Source: Pseudomonas libanensis (GTDB lineage: Bacteria; Pseudomonadota; Gammaproteobacteria; Pseudomonadales; Pseudomonadaceae). Taken from it: 64,000 bases of DNA. The translations under genes and the position numbers were made by a program. How positions within the stretch are numbered: position 1 is the first letter of the stretch; each line of letters opens with the position of its first letter. The notes beneath the pieces are model-generated. The model was not told the origin of the DNA. It did no database searches and worked only from the letters and a program-made list of their open reading frames with translations. The stretch is from NCBI RefSeq assembly GCF_001439685.1, contig NZ_JYLH01000014.1, positions 124,001-188,000 of the forward strand. Direction: 5' to 3'. Positions 43,063 to 52,020 of this stretch are shown here, piece after piece.

Positions 43063-45819
43063 TTACTGAGGGAGGTCATCGGGGATCGAAACTTCCACGT
43101 GAGTTGGAGCGTCATCGTCAATCGTGTAGAGGACGCCGGACACATCATTGTTCTCGCGGATGGTAAAGGTTCGGACGGTGGTTGCTTCTAAATCCGGAAT
43201 CACTTTTGGAACGTCACCGTTGACATCGCTTACAAACCACGTGGCGATGACTTTGACGCGGGCTTCACTGTGTATCGGGTCGTAGTCAATAACGAAAGAA
43301 GTATTGCTTGCTGTGACGCCGTAGCCTTCTTTCAAGCTTTGCATCAACTCCAAAACGGCGGGTAATGCTGATCCTTGATGGGCGACCTCGGAGATACGAG
43401 AGCGCAGTTCTGCGTCGGGAATCGCTTGCTCGAATTGCTTGAGACGTTCCAGTCTTGTGGCTTCGGGTGTGTCTGCACTGGCATCCAAAGGCAACTCGAT
43501 ATCGCCGCTTTTTGAGCTTTTGATGACGGTGTAGTCATTGCGATTCAGATCCGGCAAAAAGGGGTCTGAGTACTCAGTTGTACTGAGTGGCGTAGGCGCT
43601 GCTCGTTCCGAGGGCAATAGCTCGAACTTCTGCTTGGGTGCCTCCCAGGAAATATTCAGCTTTCTTTTAACAATGCCGTTGTCTTCAAAGCCGCGGGTCG
43701 ATACGGCGTAAGGTTTTGTCTCGTCGACTTTCATGAACGTGTCGAACCTTTCCGCTTGCTTCACGGCCTCTTGGTCGACATCGGCGAAGAGGTCGGAAAA
43801 CTGCGGGGTGAGATTTTCACTCGGGGTGGGTGAATCCGGGCGCTGCCATGGCCACTTCACGCCGCCGACTTCACCGCGCCGGCTCCATACCCCGGCCTCA
43901 TCAGGGCGGGCAATAATCCCGCTACTGGCTAATTTCGATGGGTCATTGGGATCCCGTACGCGTAACAGGTAATGAACCCCGTCTCCGGCATCAGGCTTCT
44001 CTGCCGCGAAGTACGTCTTTGCGTTGAACTCTATTTCCCGCATGCCCGGAAAGGACGCAGCCTGTGGCCCTGATGGTTCTTGCGGTGCCAGTTTGGGCGT
44101 GACTGAAGCTGCATCCGTATCGCTTGCCGACTTAGGAACTCGCGCCAGCTCAAATTCGCCGGTCTGCGCGTTGCGTTGCCAATTGTAGTGTTCGATGCCG
44201 GAGGCGTTAAAGTTCAAGGGCGGTTCACCCAGCCCTGCCTCTACCCCGACCGGTATGACTTCGTGCGCCAGCAGGAGGCCTGATATTACTGCGCCGGTCG
44301 TCCCTCCAACGCGATCGCTGGCCGTCATGCCATGGTCGGCGTCATGCTTGCCGAAAACAATATTGCCAGCGTTGCCAACGACGGGTACGTAGCCAAAGGT
44401 ATTGCCCCACACTTCTTTTGCGGACTTCCAGCCCTGCTCCACGGCACCAAAAACCTTGGTTTGATCGTCCCATAGTGCATTCTTGGCGTTCACCTCTTGA
44501 TAATGCGCGGCAATACCCTTGTTCAGATCGCCGAATTTCAGTTCATAATCACTGCCTCGCGACTGGGTATAATTAAACAATTCTCGAACGGGCACGGATT
44601 TATCGCTTAGCAAACTGTTGCGCCCTATATAGTGGGTTTTATTATCCTGGATCAGATTGTCGAGTACCGCTGCGGCCGGCGGCCAATGCGCATCTTTTCC
44701 TCCTTGCAGGTCTCTGGCATTGAAACGACTTATCAGTTGGTTACGGTTGTCTTTGGCCCATGCCGCAAATTCTTCATCGCCCTTTATCTCTCGAAGAGCG
44801 CCACTTCTCAAGTCCAACATGACACCCTGATTGGGTCTGTTGTTGTCATTGCCGTCATAGGGCGTATAGGGAATAAACGCGTACCCACTCAGGGGGTAAC
44901 CGTAGATATTGGGAATAATAACCTGCCCATTCTTATCCAGCGTGCGGCTAATCGCTTCTTGACCGGCAGGGCTTAACTTTTCAAAGGCGTCCTTATCGCT
45001 ACGAAGACTCTGCAAAGCACCTCGCGTTACATAGGCGTCTGCTTTGCCCGAGCGTTCAGGTATTACTGTTGATATTTTTGGTTGGGGTAGGGGGATATGG
45101 GGTATGAAAGGCAGGTCGTCCATAACCTCAATAAGGGTGTTGAGCCTAGCGTCGCCGCGCATTGGCGTGGCTATATCATGCTCCCAGTGTTTTTGCAGTT
45201 GTTTGCCAAACGATTTCAGATCATTAATTTTATTCCGATCTTCTGGGTCAATTACCATGCTATGGAAATTGACAATCCCGCCCCGTTCTGGTGTGTCGTG
45301 TTCGAGCACACCCGCGGCGATTTCCCATGCAGAGTAGGTTCGGCTTTCGGTATCGGAGCGGTTTTTTGCTGCCCCCATACCGACGTAAGTGTTGAACGTT
45401 ACGGTGAACTTTTCATGGGGATCGAACCCTGCCGCCAATAGTCCTCCACTGAAGTAGCCGGAAGGTTCCATGAACAGGCGCACGCTCTGGAATTTAACGT
45501 TTCTCTCGCCGTCACTACCACTTTCGATATTTTTGATCTGTGTATTTACGCGCGTGGCGTAGGCATCAATGCGACCCTCGCGCTCCTTTAATGTGTACTT
45601 GGTGCCGGGCGCTTGAACAGGGTCTGATCCATAAATGGTTGCCTGGTAGGCATCGGATTGGCGTTTGGTAATAGAGGCCGTGTTATCCGTTGTATAAACT
45701 TCGTTATTGTTTAATGGCGTGGGCGTTTTTCGTTCCTGCGCCTCGGTGCGTTCTTCTTGAGTGGATCCAGGTGTTGAGGGTGAATAACGAACGATATTAA
45801 GTTGGGTTGAATTTGTCAT
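43063..45819 (-). CDS. Large orphan protein, candidate type III secretion effector
   Basis: A 918-residue protein of a family I do not recognise. No Sec signal is visible. The first 20 residues lack Asp and Glu and are rich in Ser, Thr, Asn and Gln (MTNSTQLNIVRYSPSTPGST), the style of a type III secretion signal. The body is hydrophilic apart from a segment near residues 490-545 (GYVPVVGNAGNIVFG, TTGAVISGLLLAHEVIPVG) that could be membrane-active. No catalytic motif stands out. An hrp-box-like promoter lies 47 bases upstream. The ATG lacks a clear ribosome site. Base composition is locally low (28 of 60 G+C at 44581-44640). Alternatives are a contact-dependent toxin or another secreted factor. 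Confidence 0.7.
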   Translation of the reverse strand: MTNSTQLNIVRYSPSTPGSTQEERTEAQERKTPTPLNNNEVYTTDNTASITKRQSDAYQATIYGSDPVQAPGTKYTLKEREGRIDAYATRVNTQIKNIESGSDGERNVKFQSVRLFMEPSGYFSGGLLAAGFDPHEKFTVTFNTYVGMGAAKNRSDTESRTYSAWEIAAGVLEHDTPERGGIVNFHSMVIDPEDRNKINDLKSFGKQLQKHWEHDIATPMRGDARLNTLIEVMDDLPFIPHIPLPQPKISTVIPERSGKADAYVTRGALQSLRSDKDAFEKLSPAGQEAISRTLDKNGQVIIPNIYGYPLSGYAFIPYTPYDGNDNNRPNQGVMLDLRSGALREIKGDEEFAAWAKDNRNQLISRFNARDLQGGKDAHWPPAAAVLDNLIQDNKTHYIGRNSLLSDKSVPVRELFNYTQSRGSDYELKFGDLNKGIAAHYQEVNAKNALWDDQTKVFGAVEQGWKSAKEVWGNTFGYVPVVGNAGNIVFGKHDADHGMTASDRVGGTTGAVISGLLLAHEVIPVGVEAGLGEPPLNFNASGIEHYNWQRNAQTGEFELARVPKSASDTDAASVTPKLAPQEPSGPQAASFPGMREIEFNAKTYFAAEKPDAGDGVHYLLRVRDPNDPSKLASSGIIARPDEAGVWSRRGEVGGVKWPWQRPDSPTPSENLTPQFSDLFADVDQEAVKQAERFDTFMKVDETKPYAVSTRGFEDNGIVKRKLNISWEAPKQKFELLPSERAAPTPLSTTEYSDPFLPDLNRNDYTVIKSSKSGDIELPLDASADTPEATRLERLKQFEQAIPDAELRSRISEVAHQGSALPAVLELMQSLKEGYGVTASNTSFVIDYDPIHSEARVKVIATWFVSDVNGDVPKVIPDLEATTVRTFTIRENNDVSGVLYTIDDDAPTHVEVSIPDDLPQ

Positions 45820-45865
45820 TTTTTGATTATCTGATTAGGGAGATTGGAGTTGTTTTTGTATTGAG

Positions 45866-45894
45866 TGTGTGGCTCTTTTCACAAGAGAAGTTCC
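45866..45894 (-). promoter_or_regulatory. Candidate hrp box (HrpL/RspL sigma factor promoter)
   Basis: Minus strand GGAACT, a 16-base spacer, CCACACA. The HrpL consensus is GGAACC-N15/16-CCACNNA, so only the last base of the first block deviates. Its 3' end is 47 bases before the ATG of the orphan 918-residue protein, a usual distance. Confidence 0.65.
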
Positions 45895-46002
45895 ATCTCC
45901 CAATCAGGGAAGGTGTAAGTTGTTTAATCAGTCAAGTATATGGCGGCCTCATTGCGAGACTAAGTCGACTGAAGTTTCGGTGGTGGCGAAACAGCATAAA
46001 AA

Positions 46003-46030
46003 ATGGCGCAGCCTGTTAAGGCTGCGCCAT
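46003..46030 (-). terminator. Terminator of the SIMPL-domain gene
   Basis: ATGGCGCAGCC, loop TTAACA, GGCTGCGCCAT on the minus strand, followed by TTTTTTATG, 17 bases after the stop at 46047. Confidence 0.9.
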
Positions 46031-46046
46031 GGTCTTTTGTTTACGA

Positions 46047-46754
46047 TTATTGCAAAACTTCAATCACTCCATCGGCAATCATGCTGACCTGGCTGGTGCC
46101 TGCTTCAACTTCAGGCGTCGGTGCTGAGTCGGCCATGGCTTTCATCATCATTTCTCCACGGGCGTAAGGCATCGGGTAACCATTGGTGTTGAAGTTCAGG
46201 TTGACGATCTTGTAACCCTTGCCGCCCAGTGCGTCGGTAGCCAGTTGTGCTCGGGCTTTGAACGCGGTGACGGCGTCTTTGAGCAGCGCATCTTCGCTGG
46301 CCTTGCGCGTGGCATCAGCGATGGCGAAGTCCATGTTCTCCATTTTCAGCGTGTTCAACAGCTCGCCGGTGAGCTTGGACAGTGCCGGGAAGTCCGCACT
46401 TTCCAGGCGCAGTTCGGCGCGTTCACGCCAGCCGGTGATCTTCTGGTTCTTGTTGTCGTAGATCGGGTAGCTGTTGCGGCTGCCCTGGCGCAGGGTCACG
46501 CTTTTGACTGCGCGGGCCTGGCCCAGAGCGGTGTTCATGGTGGTGGTGATTTCAGCGGCAAGCTTGGCCGGGTCGGCGTTTTGCGATTCGGTGTAGAGGG
46601 TGACGATCATTTTGTCGCGGGCCACTTCCTGGCTGACTTCGGCGCGCAGGGAGATCTGGTTGTAATTCAGTGCATCGGCGGCCATCGCCGGCAGGCTGGC
46701 AATCGCGCTGGCGCTGAGAGTGATGATGGCAGCACTGCGAGTGAAACGAGACAT
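46047..46754 (-). CDS. SIMPL-domain (DUF541) periplasmic protein
   Basis: A 235-residue protein. A signal peptide covers about residues 1-25 (ending PAMAAD). The mature part carries the SIMPL/DUF541 pattern (YNQISLRAEVSQEVARDKMI, YPIYDNKNQKITGWRERAEL). Members of this family, such as E. coli YggE, are associated with oxidative-stress protection, but the activity is unknown. AAGGAG precedes the ATG. It is divergent from roxS, as in P. aeruginosa by my recollection (PA4495/PA4494). Confidence 0.88.
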   Translation of the reverse strand: MSRFTRSAAIITLSASAIASLPAMAADALNYNQISLRAEVSQEVARDKMIVTLYTESQNADPAKLAAEITTTMNTALGQARAVKSVTLRQGSRNSYPIYDNKNQKITGWRERAELRLESADFPALSKLTGELLNTLKMENMDFAIADATRKASEDALLKDAVTAFKARAQLATDALGGKGYKIVNLNFNTNGYPMPYARGEMMMKAMADSAPTPEVEAGTSQVSMIADGVIEVLQ

Positions 46755-46958
46755 GGAAGCTCCTTGAGGTAGTCGTGCTCGGTATGACTGTAGACGCTGG
46801 CATTGGGTTCTTCGGGTTTACACATGACCTGCAAGTAGGTCTGCGCCGACGAACGGTCATTTGCCGGGCCTGCGTCAAAGAGCCACACGCGGCGTGCCAG
46901 CAGGTCTGCTTCGTTTATACTCGTGCCGATCCGCCTGCAGCGCTCATCGGGAGAGCTC

Positions 46959-48221
46959 ATGCTCGCCGCCGTAAAACTGACTTCCGCCACTCGCCAGAAC
47001 CTCTGGCGCCTGACGTTCATTCGCACCCTGGTATTGGCCGCACAGGCCGGTTCCGTCGGGCTTGCCTATTGGTTCGATCTGCTGCCGCTGCCCTGGCTGC
47101 AACTGGGCGTGACCCTCGGTTTTTCCACCGTGTTGTGTGCGTTTACCGCCATACGGCTGCGTACCACCTGGCCGGTCACCGAGTTGGAATATGCCCTGCA
47201 ATTGGCTTGCGACCTGTTTATCCACAGCGTGTTGCTGTATTTCTCCGGTGGGTCCACCAACCCGTTCGTTTCGTATTACCTGGTGCCGCTGACCATCGCT
47301 GCCGTGACGTTGCCGTGGCGCTACTCGGTGGTGCTGTCTGGGATCGCGCTCACGCTGTACACCCTGCTGCTGGCGCAGTTCTACCCGTTGCAGACCTTCC
47401 CCATCGCGCGGGAAAACCTGCAGATTTACGGGATGTGGTTGAGTTTTGCCCTGTCCGCCGCCGTCATCACCTTCTTTGCCGCACGTATGGCCGAAGAGCT
47501 GCGTCGCCAGGAAGAACTGCGCGCCATTCGCCGTGAAGAGGGCCTGCGCGACCAGCAACTGCTGGCGGTCGCCACTCAGGCCGCCGGTGCCGCCCATGAG
47601 TTGGGCACGCCGCTGGCGACCATGAGCGTGCTGCTCAAGGAGATGACCCAGGACCATCACGACCCGGCTCTGCAGGACGATTTGAGCGTGCTGCAGGAAC
47701 AGGTCAAGCAGTGCAAGCTGACGCTCCAGCAACTGGTGCGCGCCGCCGAAGCCAATCGGCGTCTGGCGGTCGAAATGCAGGACGTCACCCAGTGGCTCGA
47801 TGAGGCCCTGAACCGTTGGCACCTGATGCGTCCCGAAGCCAGTTACCGCTTCAACCTGCTGGGCCAAGGCAGCGTACCGCGCCTGGCGCCACCGCCGGAC
47901 CTGACCCAGGCGCTGCTCAACCTGCTGAACAACGCGGCTGACGCCTGCCCTGAAGGGCTTGGCGTACAGTTGGACTGGGACGCTGAAAACATCACCATCA
48001 GCATTCGTGACCACGGCGCGGGCGTGCCGCTGGCCATTGCCGAACAGATCGGCAAACCCTTCTTTACCACCAAGGGCAAAGGCTTCGGTCTGGGCCTGTT
48101 TTTGAGCAAGGCCAGCGTGACCCGCGCGGGCGGCTCAGTGAAGCTCTATAGTCATGAGGAAGGCGGCACGCTCACCGAGCTGCGCCTGCCCCGTGTCGCA
48201 CGAGGAGATATCGATGAGTGA
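46959..48221 (+). CDS. roxS: RoxS, RegB/PrrB-type redox sensor histidine kinase
   Basis: A 420-residue membrane kinase. Six spans fill residues 20-175. The RegB quinone-sensing heptapeptide GGSTNPF is at 97-103. The dimerisation box has H213 (GAAHELGTPLATM). The ATPase domain shows NLLNNAADA, DHGAGVP and GKGFGLGLFL. The start at 46959 follows GGGAG by five bases. It overlaps roxR by eight bases. RoxSR controls terminal-oxidase and cyanide-tolerance genes in Pseudomonas in response to respiratory-chain redox state. Confidence 0.94.
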   Translation: MLAAVKLTSATRQNLWRLTFIRTLVLAAQAGSVGLAYWFDLLPLPWLQLGVTLGFSTVLCAFTAIRLRTTWPVTELEYALQLACDLFIHSVLLYFSGGSTNPFVSYYLVPLTIAAVTLPWRYSVVLSGIALTLYTLLLAQFYPLQTFPIARENLQIYGMWLSFALSAAVITFFAARMAEELRRQEELRAIRREEGLRDQQLLAVATQAAGAAHELGTPLATMSVLLKEMTQDHHDPALQDDLSVLQEQVKQCKLTLQQLVRAAEANRRLAVEMQDVTQWLDEALNRWHLMRPEASYRFNLLGQGSVPRLAPPPDLTQALLNLLNNAADACPEGLGVQLDWDAENITISIRDHGAGVPLAIAEQIGKPFFTTKGKGFGLGLFLSKASVTRAGGSVKLYSHEEGGTLTELRLPRVARGDIDE

Positions 48222-48774
48222 TGAGATCCAAGTCGAAGGCGAAGAACTGCCGCACCTGTTGCTGGTAGATGACGACGCGACCTTTACCCGCGTGATGGCA
48301 CGCGCCATGAGCCGGCGCGGTTTTCGCGTCAGCACCGCAGGTTCCGCCGAAGAGGGCTTGACCATCGCCCAGGCCGACCTGCCGGACTACGCCGCCCTCG
48401 ACCTGAAAATGGACGGCGACTCCGGCCTGGTGCTGCTGCCCAAGCTGCTGGAACTCGACCCGGAAATGCGCGTGGTGATCCTCACCGGTTACTCCAGCAT
48501 CGCCACCGCCGTCGAGGCGATCAAGCGCGGCGCCTGCAACTACCTGTGCAAGCCGGCGGACGCCGACGACGTGCTGGCCGCGCTGCTTTCCGAACACGCC
48601 GACCTCGACACCCTGGTGCCGGAAAACCCGATGTCGGTGGACCGCCTGCAGTGGGAGCACATACAGCGGGTGCTCACCGAACACGAGGGCAACATCTCCG
48701 CCACGGCCCGTGCCCTGGGCATGCACCGCCGCACGCTGCAACGCAAGCTGCAGAAGCGCCCGGTACGACGCTGA
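48214..48774 (+). CDS. roxR: RoxR, RegA/PrrA-type response regulator
   Basis: A 186-residue regulator. The receiver domain has LLVDDDATF, the phosphoacceptor D63 (ALDLKMDGDS), T in VILTGYSS and K in YLCKPAD. A Fis-like helix-turn-helix ends the protein (ISATARALGMHRRTLQRKLQ), like RegA/ActR. The start at 48214 is set by GAGGAG eight bases before it and lies inside the 3' end of roxS. A palindrome GAACCGATC-N6-GATCGGTTC follows at 48815-48838. Confidence 0.94.
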   Translation: MSDEIQVEGEELPHLLLVDDDATFTRVMARAMSRRGFRVSTAGSAEEGLTIAQADLPDYAALDLKMDGDSGLVLLPKLLELDPEMRVVILTGYSSIATAVEAIKRGACNYLCKPADADDVLAALLSEHADLDTLVPENPMSVDRLQWEHIQRVLTEHEGNISATARALGMHRRTLQRKLQKRPVRR

Positions 48775-48814
48775 ACGAAAACTGAACAACCTGCTTCAGG
48801 CTGCACGGATGCGC

Positions 48815-48838
48815 GAACCGATCACCTATGATCGGTTC
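48815..48838. promoter_or_regulatory. Inverted repeat between roxR and the ABC exporter gene
   Basis: GAACCGATC, ACCTAT, GATCGGTTC has perfect 9-bp arms and lies 36 bases before the next ATG. It lacks a T-run, so it could be an operator for the exporter gene or a weak roxR terminator. Confidence 0.4.
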
Positions 48839-48874
48839 AAACGCCTGTGATGTTTTTCCTACCGAGCCTGAACA

Positions 48875-50599
48875 ATGAACCAGAACGCTGAGTACTCCGC
48901 GGTCAACGACGCGGTGCGGGGGCAATTCTTCCGCCGAACCTGGGCCATGATCACACCGTATTGGCGTAGCGAAGAGAAGGGCAGGGCCTGGCTGTTGCTG
49001 GCTGCCGTGATTGGCCTGTCGCTGTTCAGCGTGGCGATCTCCGTATGGATCAACCACTGGTACAAGGATTTCTACAACGCCCTGGAGAAGAAGGACACCG
49101 CAGCCTTCTGGCAACTGATCGGTTATTTCGGCGGTATTGCGGCGGTGGCGATTCTCGGCGCGGTCTACCGTCTCTACCTGACCCAGATGCTGACGATCCG
49201 TTGGCGTGCCTGGCTCACCGAAAAACACTTCACCCGTTGGCTCGCGCACAAGAACTACTACCAGCTGGAGCAGGGCGGCTATACCGATAACCCGGACCAG
49301 CGGATTTCCGAAGACCTCAATAACTTCACCTCCGGCACCTTGAGCCTTGGCCTCGGATTGCTGCGTAATGTGGTCAGCCTGGTGTCGTTCTCGATCATCC
49401 TGTGGGGCGTGTCGGGCAGCATCGAAGTGTTCGGTATCACTATTCCGGGGTACATGTTCTGGTGTGCGCTGCTGTACGCCGCCGTGGGCAGTTGGTTGAC
49501 CCATCTGATCGGCCGTCGCTTGATCGGCCTGAGTAACCAGCAGCAGCGCTTCGAAGCGGATTTGCGTTTCTCTATGGTGCGGATACGTGAGAATGCCGAG
49601 AGCATTGCCCTGTACAACGGCGAACCGAATGAAAGGCAACGCCTGAGCACACGTTTCGGCAAGGTCTGGCACAACTTCTGGGACATCATGAAAGTGTCCA
49701 AGCGCCTGACCTTTTTCACGGCCGGCTACAGCCAGATCGCGATCATCTTCCCGTTTATCGTCGCCGCGCCGCGCTACTTCGCCGGCAAGATCGAACTGGG
49801 CGAGCTGATGCAAATCAACTCGGCGTTCGGCAACGTGCAAGAGAATTTCAGCTGGTTTATCAACGCCTATTCGGAACTGGCCACATGGCGTGCCACCAGT
49901 GACCGTCTGCTGAGCTTCCAACAGGCCATGAGCGACAATGAGCAACGCGCCCCGGCCATCGATGTGCGCCCTGAAGGCGAGCGCCTGGTGATAGAGGATC
50001 TTGGAATGGACCTGGCCGACGGTCGTCATTTGCTCAGCGACGCCGATATGACTGTGGAACCTGGCCAGCGCGTCATGCTCAGCGGGCGTTCCGGCAGTGG
50101 CAAGAGTACCTTGCTGCGAGCGATGGGCCATCTATGGCCGGCCGGTCATGGCAGCATTCGTTTGCCGGCGACACGCTACCTGTTCCTGCCGCAGAAGCCT
50201 TACCTGCCGATTGGCACGCTTAAGGCCGTATTGAGTTATCCACAGGACGACAGCGCCTATCCGGCTGAACGTTATGCACAGGTCCTGGAAACCTGTCGTC
50301 TGCCCCATCTGGTCGCACGGCTGGATGAAGCCAACCACTGGCAACGCATGCTCTCGCCCGGCGAGCAACAGCGCCTGGCCTTTGCCCGTGCATTGTTGTT
50401 CGCGCCGCAATGGCTGTACATGGATGAGGCAACCTCGGCCATGGATGAAGAAGACGAGGCAACCTTGTACCAGGCGTTGATCGATGAGTTACCGGGGTTG
50501 AGCATCGTCAGCGTCGGCCACCGCAGCAGCCTCAAGCGTTTCCATGGGCGGCATGTGCGGATTGAGGGTGGGCGGTTGCAGGAACAGCCTGTGTCTTAA
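48875..50599 (+). CDS. ABC exporter, fused permease-ATPase of the SbmA/BacA-like (YddA) family
   Basis: A 574-residue half-transporter. The N-terminal six-span domain (about 30-310) is of the SbmA/BacA type (WRAWLTEKHFTRWLAHKNYY, NPDQRISEDLNNFT). The C-terminal ATPase has GRSGSGKST (near 404), LSPGEQQRLAFARALL and WLYMDEATSAMD. The aspartate usual after LLL in Walker B is present as D in MDEA. Relatives move peptides, very-long-chain lipids or vitamin B12-like molecules; the substrate here is unknown. A REPIN and a strong terminator follow. Confidence 0.9.
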   Translation: MNQNAEYSAVNDAVRGQFFRRTWAMITPYWRSEEKGRAWLLLAAVIGLSLFSVAISVWINHWYKDFYNALEKKDTAAFWQLIGYFGGIAAVAILGAVYRLYLTQMLTIRWRAWLTEKHFTRWLAHKNYYQLEQGGYTDNPDQRISEDLNNFTSGTLSLGLGLLRNVVSLVSFSIILWGVSGSIEVFGITIPGYMFWCALLYAAVGSWLTHLIGRRLIGLSNQQQRFEADLRFSMVRIRENAESIALYNGEPNERQRLSTRFGKVWHNFWDIMKVSKRLTFFTAGYSQIAIIFPFIVAAPRYFAGKIELGELMQINSAFGNVQENFSWFINAYSELATWRATSDRLLSFQQAMSDNEQRAPAIDVRPEGERLVIEDLGMDLADGRHLLSDADMTVEPGQRVMLSGRSGSGKSTLLRAMGHLWPAGHGSIRLPATRYLFLPQKPYLPIGTLKAVLSYPQDDSAYPAERYAQVLETCRLPHLVARLDEANHWQRMLSPGEQQRLAFARALLFAPQWLYMDEATSAMDEEDEATLYQALIDELPGLSIVSVGHRSSLKRFHGRHVRIEGGRLQEQPVS

Positions 50600-50617
50600 G
50601 GCTCAAACGCGGTCAAA

Positions 50618-50711
50618 AATGTGGGAGCGGGCTTGCTCGCGAATACGGAGTGTCAGTCACTGACATTTTGATTGATACGCCGCATTCGCGAGCAAGCCCG
50701 CTCCCACATTG
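50618..50711. repeat. REPIN, GTGGGAGCGGGCTTGCTCGCGAA family
   Basis: Inverted copies at 50618-50644 and 50685-50710 are separated by about 40 bases, downstream of the ABC exporter gene. Confidence 0.85.
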
Positions 50712-50737
50712 GGTCTGCGTTGTCTTGGAGAATGAGA

Positions 50738-50774
50738 AAAAAGCCCGGCTGATCATCGATCAGCCGGGCTTTTT
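50738..50774. terminator. Bidirectional rho-independent terminator
   Basis: AAAAAGCCCGGCTGATC, loop ATC, GATCAGCCGGGCTTTTT: a perfect 17-base arm pair between the convergent exporter and YhcB genes, giving T-runs in both directions. Confidence 0.93.
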
Positions 50775-50790
50775 ATTGCTCGAAGAGGAC

Positions 50791-51228
50791 TTACTTCTTC
50801 AAGCCGTAATGCTCATCCAGCATGCCTGGGGCGTTCGGCGTCTTTGGCGCGTAGTCCCGTGGTGGCTCCTGGTTTTCCCGCGGCGGGGTCAGGCGTTCCC
50901 GTGGGGTTTGCGGTGCATCGGAATGCAGCGCAGCCAGCAGGCGCTGGCGGGTGATGTCGTCGAGGGCCAGGCGATTAGCGCCATCGGCGAGATGATCCTG
51001 TACTTCCTGGTAGCTCTGGGTGAGCTTCTTGACCAGGGTTGCGGTGCTGTTGAAGTGGGTAACAACCTCGTTCTGATAACTGTCAAAACGTTCCTGGATG
51101 TCATCGAGCTGACGCTGCGTGCGGTTAGGCGCGGCATTCGGCAGCAAGCGAGCAACCAGGAATCCAATGGCGACACCGGCAACCAGGGCAAGAGTCGGCA
51201 ACAACCAAACTAAGAGCGAGTGTTCCAC
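50791..51228 (-). CDS. YhcB/ZapG-like DUF1043 membrane-anchored protein
   Basis: A 145-residue protein with a single N-terminal span (LLVWLLPTLALVAGVAIGFLVA), then a predicted coiled coil (RQLDDIQERFDSYQNEVVTH, FNSTATLVKKLTQSYQEVQ) and a proline-rich charged tail. The family (YhcB, also called ZapG) helps coordinate cell division and envelope growth in enterobacteria. The start is GTG with AGGAAGGA upstream. It is divergent from the hydrolase gene. Confidence 0.85.
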   Translation of the reverse strand: MEHSLLVWLLPTLALVAGVAIGFLVARLLPNAAPNRTQRQLDDIQERFDSYQNEVVTHFNSTATLVKKLTQSYQEVQDHLADGANRLALDDITRQRLLAALHSDAPQTPRERLTPPRENQEPPRDYAPKTPNAPGMLDEHYGLKK

Positions 51229-51374
51229 GAGTCCTTCCTCTATAAACGGCTTTGCTTTACGTTAACGGCTCAAACCTGCGCTGTATACCGCGATTAAGCT
51301 CGCAATGATGCCATGCACAGACTTTTAGCTAGACGAGTCGACCCCTTGAGAGGTCACGGAGTTCATCCTTGCTC

Positions 51375-52004
51375 ATGCGTGAAACCCCCGTTTTGATCGA
51401 TGGCCCGGTAGGCCAATTGGAAGCCCTGTACCTGGATCACCCCGAGCCACGTGGCCTGGCGCTGGTCTGCCACCCTAATCCGGTGCAGGGTGGGACCATG
51501 CTCAATAAAGTCGTTTCGACCCTGCAACGCACCGCCCGCGATGCCGGCTTGATTACGTTGCGTTTCAATTATCGTGGCGTCGGCGCCAGCGCCGGTACTC
51601 ACGATATGGCCGCCGGTGAAGTGGACGATGCCGAAGCGGCCGCCACCTGGCTGCGGGAAAAACACCCGGACCTGCCGATTACCTTGCTGGGGTTTTCCTT
51701 CGGCGGCTACGTCGCAGCCAGTCTTGGTGGCCGCTTGGAAGCCAAGGGCGAGAAGCTTGCGCACCTGTTCATGGTTGCCGCCGCCGTGATGCGCCTGGGC
51801 GATGCGGATGTGCTGCCTCAAGGCTGCCCATTGACCCTGATCCAGCCGGAAACCGACGAAGTAGTTGATCCGCAGTTGGTCTACGACTGGTCGGCCGCCC
51901 TGAAACGCCCCCATGAGCTGCTGAAAGTGGCAGAATGCGGACACTTTTTTCATGGCAAGCTGACCGATCTCAAGGATCTGGTGCTGCCACGTCTTTCGAA
52001 TTGA
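51375..52004 (+). CDS. Alpha/beta hydrolase
   Basis: A 209-residue small serine hydrolase. The nucleophile elbow is G-F-S-F-G-G (LGFSFGGYVAA), with an oxyanion HPNP segment at the N-terminus (VCHPNPVQGGTM), an acid in PETDEVVDPQ and the catalytic H in ECGHFFHG. I give ATG 51375; a TTG two codons earlier (51369) is better spaced from GGAG (51358-51361) and may be the true start. It lies 16 bases before trpS and is probably co-transcribed. Substrate unknown. Confidence 0.85.
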   Translation: MRETPVLIDGPVGQLEALYLDHPEPRGLALVCHPNPVQGGTMLNKVVSTLQRTARDAGLITLRFNYRGVGASAGTHDMAAGEVDDAEAAATWLREKHPDLPITLLGFSFGGYVAASLGGRLEAKGEKLAHLFMVAAAVMRLGDADVLPQGCPLTLIQPETDEVVDPQLVYDWSAALKRPHELLKVAECGHFFHGKLTDLKDLVLPRLSN

Positions 52005-52020
52005 TGACAAGCGATCCCCC

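Noticed and set aside
48674..50131. 485-codon minus-strand frame over the ABC exporter
   Set aside because: Antisense shadow; low-complexity Gln/Arg/His-rich composition and no family features.
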